In this document: piece after piece, positions 24,234 through 32,573 of the stretch
Layout: each line of letters starts with the position of its first letter
Numbering within the stretch: the stretch's first letter is position 1
Source: Carex sylvatica
Lineage: Eukaryota > Streptophyta > Magnoliopsida > Poales > Cyperaceae
Assembly: GCA_964058845.1 (NCBI GenBank)
Contig: CAXKVR010000533.1
Location: 1-33,576 of the forward strand
Direction of reading: 5' to 3'
Length of the DNA: 33,576 nt
Notes under the pieces: generated by a model
Seen by the model: the letters and a program-made list of their open reading frames with translations, nothing else
What the model was told of the DNA's origin: nothing
Databases searched by the model: none
Program-made: the position numbers and the translations under genes

Positions 24234-24531
24234 TAGGGGTGCAAACGGATCGGATACAGATCGAATAATAGTAAAATTATATTCGTATTTGTTTTTAATT
24301 TTTGGATACGGATACGGATCGAATATCTGTAAATATATATATATATATATATTTTCAAAATTTATAGAAAATTATATGATATATATCTACTATTCGGATG
24401 CGGATAATTAAAATTCAAAACCATATCTGTATCAATATCCACACGGATATTCGGATATCGAATATCCGTATCTAATTTTTGGATACGGATGTGGATACGG
24501 TTGGATAATATCCAACCCGTTTACACCCCTA
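24234..24531. mobile_element. 298 bp MITE with TAGGGGTG termini, probably hAT type
   Basis: Starts TAGGGGTGCAAACGGATCGG and ends with the complement of TAGGGGTGTAAACGGGTTGG. It is rich in GGATACGGATACGG and its complement, and carries a (TA)n run at about 24332-24352. Flanks GGCACGCC (24226-24233) and AGCACGCC (24532-24539) agree at 7 of 8 bases. Ends of this kind are common in plant genomes. The 63-codon ORF across it is not considered a gene. Confidence 0.8.
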
Positions 24532-24539
24532 AGCACGCC

Positions 24540-25506
24540 AGACTCCTCCACGTGCCGACGCGAATCCATGGACTGGAGGACTGGAGAATTGTTGATTTAA
24601 CGGAGAAATGGAGAGAATTAGCTACCTCCAAAATCGCTCTCTTTTTCTTTCCTGTGTGCAATTAATTATCTGCTGCTTGTAGACACAGGATTGATTACCT
24701 ACTACCTACAAGCAGTCAAATTTTTCCCATTTAATATAAAAGACACAAAAGATCATAGCATGAATTGAATGCACATGACATGAGTCGGCCATGGGTGAAC
24801 ATTTTTTGGAAAAGTATTGGGGGTCTCCAACTTTTACAGGTCTCAAATATATGTAACTTTTATGTGTTCATTTGAATAATATTGAATTTTCAAAATATCA
24901 AATATATGGAGCAAAAAAGTTAGATATCTCTACCTCTACTAAATAATTTGAATAATATTTATTCCCAGGATCATATTTATCAACAAAATAATATCTCTAC
25001 CTCTACTAATGTTAAATATGCAACAGAGCTAGAAGATATCTGAGAATAAACTAAAACTTGTAACTAATTTTTGTCGTCATATTTTAAAGGTTTTAAGTAA
25101 TTCCTTGAAACGTATCACCATTTTGGACCTCTAGGGCCATTTTTAAAAAATAATAATTTGTGTTTGTGTTTAACTTTATTCATTTATTTATACAAACTTA
25201 TTTGATTATATTAAAGATAATTAACATGATTATTTTTTCGTTGACATGAGATGACTAATTAATAGAATTTATTTTTAGCTTAATTCTATTCACTACAGTA
25301 ACACTTTATTTAGTTCAGATTAGTTAAGACAATTTGCTTAATTAATTACATTTTAATTAACAAATTAATCATCAGTGATGAAATACATTGGCATCTACAT
25401 TCCAAAAGATGAAAATGTCCACGCTAAATTACACATTGAACAACAATAATAACATTCAATTTTCAATATTACCTATTACATAATCAGATAGAAAAATAGT
25501 AAATGT
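24540..25506. other. AT-rich intergenic region
   Basis: No gene seen. A small perfect 10 bp inverted repeat CTGCTTGTAG/CTACAAGCAG lies at 24673-24682 and 24706-24715. A 19-20 nt poly(A) run at about 25508-25526 ends the stretch. Confidence 0.45.
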
Positions 25507-25549
25507 AAAAAAAAAAAAAAAAAAACTATTCTTTCATAAACAAATAACG

Positions 25550-25735
25550 AAGATGACTTTGGAGCAGATCCTGCTAGACTTGATATTGCTGCCGCATCCT
25601 TTATCATGCTTTCCATTCCTGATCTACTGGAAAAAGAGGATTGTCTTGGATTTCTTTGGAAAAAGATGGCCTATGACAGACTCAATCTCCACCACGGCAA
25701 GAGATTTTGCCAATTACCGCAAGGCATTTCCTAGA
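25550..25735 (+). pseudogene. Possible gene fragment, unidentified
   Basis: A frame beginning after a stop just upstream reads NEDDFGADPARLDIAAAS, then MLSIPDLLEKEDCLGFLWKK, then YDRLNLHHGKR and a TAG near 25733. The amino-acid composition is protein-like and the DNA is less AT-rich than its surroundings; the ATG-started ORF at 25553-25771 is in another frame and looks less natural. There is no neighbouring exon that I could join. It follows a poly(A) run, which might mean an insertion in the opposite orientation or chance. Family not recognised. Confidence 0.35.
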
Positions 25736-25771
25736 GAAATGCCAATATCTATAACAAAAGAATGTTTTTAA

Positions 25772-26690
25772 TTATGAGCTAATATGATGAATTAGTATTA
25801 TTGAATACTAAAAGTCAAAATAAAAATGTACTGGACTTAAGAAATGACATATTAAAGGAAGAAGACACAATAAAATATCGGAAAGTGTAAAATGTCCGTC
25901 TGAAAGGAAACTCTTTGCGGGTATTTGAGATGGTTATTTAATTAAAGAGATTCCTAGAATATTATAACAAAATTTCCATGCCTAAATTCATTCCATACTG
26001 CTCGGAGCAACACACGCTATGAGGATAATCTGAAAAAGGACTACATAGTTTTTACAGCCATAAATGCATCTAAGGACTGACATTTTTGTTTTATACTAGT
26101 TGCTTGTAGTTCATTGAAGTCTTACTAAGAGAGAGTTCAGTTTGGGCCGTATATTAATTATGTACTGAGAAAATATCCTAACCTGTAGATAATTATTGGG
26201 CTGGACTATCATCTATTTACATAGGCTCCTAAATCTTTCCAATAATGATGCTCCCAATTTACACAAATTCCTAAATCTTTCTACTTAATATCCAGAAATT
26301 TGAATGCAAAGAAAAAGGTGAGGTCTCAGGGTGTGCTGTGAATTCATATTACCTCCGATATCTTAAATCCCAAGTTTGAATCCAGTTCATTCATTATATA
26401 TTAGCACAAAGTTTAAGAGGATCCAGTGTATTATAGGTTTGGGCCGAATTGATCTGGATTGGATGGTCCAGATTCATACTCAAACGGTAAGGTAATGCAG
26501 AGAATCTAAATTTGTTGCCCGCTTTAAAAGATGGAAAAGAGAAATGCATGAAGTAAAATCTAGTGAGAGTGGATAGCATCACAAGCTCAGAAAGGCAACC
26601 TTAATTCCACCCTTTTTTTCAGTTTGTATTAAGAGATCATGAATATGGGAAGTACTGAGAGATTTGGGTCTTAGTTCTAAATTAGAATTC
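25772..26690. other. Intergenic region
   Basis: No convincing ORF. About 26395-26490 contains GATCTGGATTGGATGGTCCAGAT, which resembles the termini of the element at 26699-26866 and may be a related remnant. Confidence 0.4.
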
Positions 26691-26698
26691 TAGATTAT

Positions 26699-26866
26699 AT
26701 ATGTCATCTAAGGCAACTCAAATTTTGATTTTAGATCCGGACCATCTGATATGTTTTGACATGAAAATTAAAGAGACATGTGCATTCCTCCTTGAACAGG
26801 ATTGATCTGGATTATGATCTGACAGTCTGGATCCAAATTCAAAATTTGAGTTACCTCAGAAGATTT
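26699..26866. mobile_element. 168 bp inverted-repeat MITE
   Basis: Left end TCTAAGGCAACTCAAATTTTG and right end, the complement of TCTGAGGTAACTCAAATTTTG, pair over about 45 bp, including GATCCGGACCATCTGAT against GATCCAGACTGTCAGAT. Target duplication not identified. No ORF. Confidence 0.7.
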
Positions 26867-26874
26867 GGACTATA

Positions 26875-26980
26875 TGTGAGAGAGTTTTATGTTCACAGAA
26901 TCACATGCATGCATGTATACCGCTATTAAGTACTTACAGCTAATTATGTGTGAGAGAGTTTTATGTTCACATGCATGCAT
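26875..26980. repeat. Direct repeat with CATGCATGCATG
   Basis: TGTGAGAGAGTTTTATGTTC occurs at about 26875 and again at about 26949 (74 bp apart), each followed shortly by CACATGCATGCATG. A local tandem duplication. Confidence 0.7.
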
Positions 26981-27237
26981 GTTCATATGAATTATTAAAT
27001 TTGGATATAAATTTTTTCATGGAGTGGATCTCGTAAAATCTCTCGTGAATGGGATTCGGATCATGTTAGAATTCAATTCGAATCTGATTTATTAACATTC
27101 CTAACAAAATTTTGATATTATAGAATAGATCCGGCGAGAATATTATATCTAATTATGAAAGGAGATTTCTAAAGGGATTGTCCCATGAATATTTCAGTAA
27201 CTAATCTTCAATGTTTCTATTGTAGCTAAATGACTAG

Positions 27238-27522
27238 CTAATTAACTCTATTTTTTCCCCAAGTGGAAAATAATAAATTCCCCTCATTTATAAAGCAGTA
27301 GAACAAGTAACTAAAGGAAATTATATAGCAAATCAACGACAATGAAAAGAAATATTTGAATGAAAATAATAAGAGGTCAATGTGTACCTTAACAGCAGAT
27401 AATGAATCAGCCAAAACTTCCATCTTCAACAATTGTGCTTTTCTTGTCGCAAAAACCATGAACTTATGTCTCCATCCCCTCTTCACTGATAATAACCAAG
27501 AGTATATAGATGGCGGCAGCAA
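27238..27522 (-). pseudogene. Possible gene fragment, unidentified
   Basis: Minus-strand frame of 94 codons. Its first half (GWRHKFMVFATRKAQLLKME, then VLADSLSAVKV) looks protein-like, after which it becomes hydrophobic and low complexity. A GTACAC sequence just after the SAVK segment could be a splice donor, so this may be an exon remnant. Its start overlaps the tandem duplication. Family not recognised; chance is quite possible. Confidence 0.25.
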
Positions 27523-28195
27523 GGAAAAACCCTAGCATCCTTTTTATAGGAAGGGATGAATTATTTGAGCCGTCTGATGAAAAATGGATAGATGCAACGT
27601 GGACAAAACCAAAAACAACTTTTGGTAGTGCATTGATTATGAGCCAACAGTTTACGAAACTGCTTACCAAAACACTTCGCATTTTTTACGTACATCCGGT
27701 CGACAACTTGACTATACACCATAAATAGTTATAATTTGACTATACACCCTAAATAGTAATTATTTGACTATACACCGCAAGTAGTAATAATTTGACAATT
27801 TTATTATACACCACCTGGAAATACTACATCTTCCGTTTGAAATAGAATAAAAATGTAGTGATTAATACATACTTTAATTTTATTTTATTGATGTTTTGCA
27901 ATGAAGTAAAAAAGGTGATTAACAAAGATAATATGAAGTAGGAACAAGAACAGAACACCAAAATATCCTCGAGCATTTATGTCGGATTCCAAGGAAGATT
28001 TAGCAACAAATTATCATAAATATAAATATTTATGGGTTTTAACTATTTGAACCAAACATACTAGTTGATATTTAATACTATAAATATTAATAGATTCCTT
28101 TTACTTGCATTATTGCTTGATGTAATAATTTACGTTAATATACAAATTACTACTAAAATTAAATTAACTTAATTTAAATTATTTGGAAAAGAAGG
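27484..28195. repeat. Tandem duplication, copy A
   Basis: Matches copy B in order over its length: AACCAAGAGTATATAGATGG, ATTTGAGCCGTCTGATGAAA, GTGGACAAAACC, GTACATCCGGTC, ATATCCTCGAGCATTTATGT, AACTATTTGAACC and ACTTAATTTAAATTATTTGG. Copy A alone has a small internal array, TTGACTATACACC starting at 27708, 27735 and 27763 (27-28 bp period). No coding capacity common to both copies was found. Confidence 0.75.
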
Positions 28196-28366
28196 GCATT
28201 TTAATTACTAAATATAAATTTAAATAACAATAATAATAACCAATAGAAGATTGAATCTAATAGGTATTTGTGTTCTAATGAGGTGGAGTAACATTACTTC
28301 ACCTATAGAGGTTAAATTGTTGAAGTGAGTAATTAATCCATCCACTTCATCTATAAAGTATCTAAT

Positions 28367-29760
28367 CCTTTGCCAATAATAAACAAGAGTGAATAGTTGA
28401 CGGAGTATCTATGTATTTCTCAAGGAAAACTCTTAACACCGTTTTTATGAAAAAAGATGAACTATTTGAGCCGTCGGATGAAAGATGGATGCCACCTAGA
28501 CAAAATTGAAAACACCTTTGGTAGAAATGTCTGTGTAACAAGACACATAGCATTATCTTATGTACATATGGTCCACAATTAGACTCAATGTTATTAAATG
28601 CAGTTTTGATGCGGTATGCAGAAAGCTACTGCATAACGCATATGCGGTATGCGGCCACATATACAGATTTTAATGCGGACTTATATATGCATTTTTTTTT
28701 TCATTAAATATTTAATATTTAATATGCATATTAAAATAAAACAGTTTGATGTTTTTTATTTCGCAAAAAAAAGATGTATCTAAGGCTGGAACCAAAGTTA
28801 TATAAGAGCCTATTATCATACTTGTTGTAATTAACTGCATGTATGGATCAGATTGTACTCGCTGTAATTGCGTCAAATACATGTAAATATAAAAACATTG
28901 GTATAGAGTATAGATCCAATTTACAGGGCCAGTTTGATTAGGCTGAAAATATGCAAAATTGGTTATCAAATGATAACTCTTATCAGGACCCTTTTATATT
29001 TGACATGATTTACAGGGCCCAACAAGCAGCCCAACGCCTAGCGCCTCATCACTCAGCAGTCAGACTGTCCAGTACTCCGGTTTTTATGTCCATGATTTAG
29101 TCGCACAACATTTAATAACAATAAAGAGGCAAGTAGAGAGGCTATAAAACACCTTGAGGGGGATGGTAAGAGAGAGCACTTGGACAGGTTCTGGATCTGG
29201 ATATTTTCGGATCAGGGACTCAAATAATGGGTTATGGATCTGAATATTTTCGGATCTTGAGAATCCGTATTTATTTTGTTACTAAATAAAATATTTTAAG
29301 TGGGTTGCATTTGGTTTTGGTTAACTCTGAGATTGTATCCGCATAGTCGGATTTTATGCGGTCGATGACCGCAACCGCATATGCAACAGCATAGACCGCA
29401 TTTTAATATAATGATTAGACTATACACCACAAATAGTTATAAGCAATCATGCTCTACTTGGCAAGTGAAGTAGAGGAAAAATAGAGCAGTGATTAATACG
29501 CATAATCAAAGACAATAAAAAGAAGTACTAACCAGGATAAAAGACCAAACTATCCTCGAGCAATTATGTTGGATTCTATAGAAAATTGAGTAATTAAATA
29601 TTAATGGAGTAAAACTATTTGAACCTAACACGCTAATTGGCATGTAATACTATAGAAATTTATGTAATCTTTTACTTCTATTATTCCTTTATGTAATGGT
29701 TTTACGTTCATAGAAATTACTAATAAATTAAATGAACTTAATTTAAATTATTTGAAAAAA
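28367..29760. repeat. Tandem duplication, copy B, interrupted by a hAT element
   Basis: Diverged direct copy of 27484-28195: AAACAAGAGTGAATAGTTGA, ATTTGAGCCGTCGGATGAAA, TAGACAAAATTG, GTACATATGGTC before the insertion, then TATACACCACAAATAGTTAT, CTATCCTCGAGCAATTATGT, AACTATTTGAACC and ACTTAATTTAAATTATTTGA after it. The inserted segment is 28586-29413 plus one copy of its 8 bp target. Confidence 0.75.
28586..29413. mobile_element. 828 bp non-autonomous hAT transposon
   Basis: Perfect 8 bp target duplication ATTAGACT at 28578-28585 and 29414-29421. Ends CAATGTTATTAAATGCAG and the complement of CATTATATTAAAATGCGG pair with small gaps. Both subterminal regions are packed with GCGGT/ACCGC motifs (for example GATGCGGTATGC on the left and GACCGCAACCGC on the right), as expected for transposase-binding repeats of hAT elements. 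No transposase ORF. Confidence 0.85.
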
Positions 29761-29830
29761 AATATTATTATTATTATTATTAATATGAATATTAATAATG
29801 ATGATGATGATGCTGCTGCTGCTGCTGATA
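29755..29830. repeat. Compound microsatellite
   Basis: (ATT)n then imperfect ATTAAT, then (GAT)n and (GCT)n in sequence. It directly follows the end of duplication copy B. Confidence 0.85.
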
Positions 29831-30125
29831 CCATACTTCATAAAAGTATTTGAAGTCATGGTTTAATTACCAAACTTCATCTTAATAATAATAATACCAT
29901 ACTTCATCTTACTCATATTTTACACTTTCGTTTGGTAGTTTAAGTCAGGATTTAATTAATCCGCCTAGAGGAGTAAGATGTTGTGAAATGAACCTCTGCC
30001 TATGACAGTGGGGTCTAAACCCCCAAAATATATTTAGTTGATATCTTAAATCCCTTCTATTATGCTTAATCTGGTTCCTATATGCCATAATCTAATTAAT
30101 TGAAAAGAACTAGAAATTACTGAAA
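29831..30125. other. AT-rich intergenic region
   Basis: CCATACTTCAT occurs twice near 29830 and 29895 with AAT-rich sequence between; otherwise nothing recognised. Confidence 0.4.
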
Positions 30126-30485
30126 ATGTCGACTTTGCACCCCGACCCTTTAGCAACCCTCTTGTCATTTCCTTCCTTTTCTCAGCTGTTCTGGCCTCCT
30201 TGCACCAACCATAACTCGAGGGATGGGTTTATATATACTAGGGAGCATGCTTGGGCCCTATGTTGTGCCATTAATGGCCTGCTCATGGTAGGAAGAGGAA
30301 GAGTTAGGCCCCGCACCTCGCCGCCCTCGCCATGGCCGCTCAGCCCTGCACCTTTTACAGTTCGCCCCGCCCTCCGACAAGGCGATTTTGCGATTTGGCC
30401 TAGCCACTCACAGCCGCTCCTCACTTCTCTCTTTTTCTTGAAGAACTGTTTTGTAGCGGGTAGCGAAATATGGGCTAAGAATTAG
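30126..30485. other. GC-rich island with open frames on both strands
   Basis: About 360 bp, far richer in G+C than its neighbours, especially 30285-30420 (CCCCGCACCTCGCCGCCCTC and similar). It is open for 119 codons on plus and 80 on minus, but neither translation shows a family motif; the open frames may simply reflect few A/T-rich stops. It may be a fragment inserted from elsewhere, such as part of a repeat. I do not call a gene. Confidence 0.35.
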
Positions 30486-31190
30486 GCTGCCACAAGGGCC
30501 CAAACAGGAATAGGCAACGGATCACACAGAAACAAAAGTCCAATTGATATGAGCCTAATATAGTTTTTCAAAATTTAGGAATCATACTGGATTCGCCCTC
30601 TATGCGTAGTCCTATTCAGTCAGGGATGTAAGAGGAATTAATCTCACAATAATTTTGACATATATACATATTTATACATTACTTTTTCAAAAATAAAAAA
30701 GTAAACATATTTTTGTAATTTTTTTGAATAGCCAGGGACATAATTTTTTTGAAAAATAGGGTTGAGTTATATAAAAACTTTTAACAAATCAATTAAATTT
30801 CAATATATATATATAATTTAAAATTTAAAAGTATAAGATATGTCTTAGTATTTTTAGAATACATTAAGATCCGCTGATGTGATATGACACGTTTAATTTA
30901 TCTTTGGAATTCCGGTATAATTCCATCAGGTGTCCACTATTTGAAACTATTTGACTTTGACTATGCCTTGTTTAATTTCCTTTTTGCATGCCTTCTAACT
31001 TATATATATTTTTGTACCATTGACTTCGTATAGACGTATACAGTACAAACTCACAACATATGAGTATGCACGTTGACATGCCTAATTCTTTTAAACATAA
31101 ATAATTAAATTAATTAAGTTTCAAAAAGGTGCTGCTGCCAAAATCTTTTAGAAATGTACAATATATCTAATCCGTGTTTTCTCCACTATT
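30486..31190. other. Upstream region of the STIG1-like gene
   Basis: AT-rich, no ORF. TATATATATA-type runs near 30805-30815 and repeated TTTTTGAA motifs; nothing further recognised. Confidence 0.4.
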
Positions 31191-31197
31191 TATCTAC

Positions 31198-31208
31198 TAT
31201 TTATATAG
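31198..31208 (+). promoter_or_regulatory. TATA box of the STIG1-like gene
   Basis: TATTTATATAG followed by AGCTAGCTAGC and a CT-rich leader. It lies about 190 bp upstream of the ATG, implying a 5' UTR of roughly 160 nt. Confidence 0.5.
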
Positions 31209-31396
31209 CTAGCTAGCATTCTTTCATCCCATGCACCACCAGCCAAGCTCTCTTTTCTGCTCTCGTATACTATGTTAGCCTTATTAAACAAGATTTCCTT
31301 GTGAATCCACATACATATACATACTTGTACTTCAACAAAATCTACATATATAATATAAGCTTTGTGCTCTGATCGCTCTTTTTACAAGCTCCAACA

Positions 31397-32170
31397 ATGA
31401 CAGCCGAATTTATCTTCATTCTAGCATTACTTGCCATTGGCATGATGTTTTCCCTCGTTTCGTCACACCCACTTACTGAAGAAGAAGAACAAAAGTTGCT
31501 AGGAGGTCCCTTTACATCATATAAAGATGAAAAACAGGACTTCAAAAATCCATTCCCATCAAATGAAGGAGAAAAGCCAAATTTCTTCAAAAATCTATTC
31601 CCAGCAAATGAAGGAGATAAGCCAAATTTCTTCAAAAATCCATTCCCATCAAATGAAGGAGACAAGCCAAATTTCTTCAAAAATCCATTCCCACCAAATG
31701 AAGGAGACAAGCCTAATTCCTTCAAAAATCCATTCCCATCAAATGAAGGAGACAAGCCAAATTCCTTCAAGAACCCATTCCCATCAAATGAAGGAGACAA
31801 ACCAAATTTCTTCAAAAATCCGTTTCCTACGGGTCCAGCTCCGGATGAACAACTGCCCCCATATTCCATGCGTGGATTCAACTATTGGCTTACTCGGTAC
31901 AATCCGCGTGCCACTTTGACATGTGACAAGTTCCCTAGGGTTTGCCGGGAGAAAGGGAGCCCAGGACCGGACTGTTGCAAGAAGAAGTGCGTGAACGTGA
32001 TGAACGACAATCTTAACTGTGGAGAGTGCGGTAGGAGGTGCCGTTTTGGAGAGATGTGTTGCGGCGGCACTTGTGCGAGTGTGTTGTATGACCAGAAGAA
32101 TTGTGGTGCTTGCAAGAAGAGGTGCAAGAAAGGAAGCTTCTGCAATTTCGGGATGTGCAATTATGCATAA
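31397..32170 (+). CDS. STIG1: STIG1-like secreted cysteine-rich protein with 15-residue tandem repeats
   Basis: Intronless, 257 aa, starting at the first ATG after the leader. Residues 1-23 are a signal peptide (hydrophobic FIFILALLAIGMMF, then SLVSSHP). Residues 57-146 are six tandem copies of a 15-residue unit, consensus EGDKPNFFKNPFPSN, preceded by a degenerate partial copy (44-56). Residues 147-175 form a linker, and residues 176-254 the Stig1 domain, with 16 Cys including the CC pairs at 193-194 and 221-222 and the CGxCxxxC-like pattern repeated twice. Family members are apoplastic: tomato STIG1 acts on pollen tubes through pollen receptor kinases, and Arabidopsis GRI is cleaved to release a cell-death peptide from the region before the Stig1 domain. 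Usual family length is about 130-170 aa, so the repeats account for most of the excess. Domain call is firm; function is inferred. Confidence 0.92.
   Translation: MTAEFIFILALLAIGMMFSLVSSHPLTEEEEQKLLGGPFTSYKDEKQDFKNPFPSNEGEKPNFFKNLFPANEGDKPNFFKNPFPSNEGDKPNFFKNPFPPNEGDKPNSFKNPFPSNEGDKPNSFKNPFPSNEGDKPNFFKNPFPTGPAPDEQLPPYSMRGFNYWLTRYNPRATLTCDKFPRVCREKGSPGPDCCKKKCVNVMNDNLNCGECGRRCRFGEMCCGGTCASVLYDQKNCGACKKRCKKGSFCNFGMCNYA
31526..31834 (+). repeat. 45 bp coding minisatellite in the STIG1-like gene
   Basis: Six full 45 nt units (31565-31834) and a degenerate partial one before them. Because 45 is a multiple of three and the unit lacks stops in several frames, it also creates a 130-codon plus-strand and a 179-codon minus-strand open frame that are not genes. 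Units differ at few positions, so the expansion looks recent. Confidence 0.95.
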
Positions 32171-32573
32171 AAGATATTCAATTTATTGATTATAGCCTGT
32201 TTCGAAATCAAAACAAAACTTATTTTTAAATATATTTATTTAATTTGTTCGTGATTCAAATTGTAATTTTTCTTTTGTTGTATAAGTTTACATTTACATG
32301 CAAATATAAGGAAATTCAAAGAAATATATCGAAGTACGTTTGGCGACTGTACATGTTAGTATATTTTGTGGAGGCCAAAATTAATTTACGTAAAACTATC
32401 CACGATTGTCTCTTTACAATTATGCTTTTTTATTGAACATATAATTAAAACTATTCAAGATCCATCTCCCTCTACGTGTACTTGTTGAACAATAGAGAAC
32501 AACTTATAAGACTACTATAATTAATCGGATTTATTGGAGCTTAGGCATGAAAATCGTATAACTATAGTTGATG
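32171..32573. other. STIG1-like 3' UTR and flank
   Basis: AT-rich. Contains a 63-codon ORF (32245-32436) with no motif. Poly(A) site not placed. Confidence 0.4.

Noticed and set aside
24673..24715. 10 bp inverted repeat CTGCTTGTAG/CTACAAGCAG as a microRNA hairpin
   Set aside because: The stem is far too short for a plant miRNA precursor and no extended pairing flanks it.
31342..31881. 179-codon minus-strand ORF with Gly-rich repeats
   Set aside because: It is the antisense of the 45 bp coding repeat in the STIG1-like gene. The plus frame has a signal peptide and a conserved Cys domain; the minus frame has neither.
31527..31919. 130-codon plus-strand ORF with QMKE repeats
   Set aside because: Frame-shifted shadow of the same 45 bp repeat.
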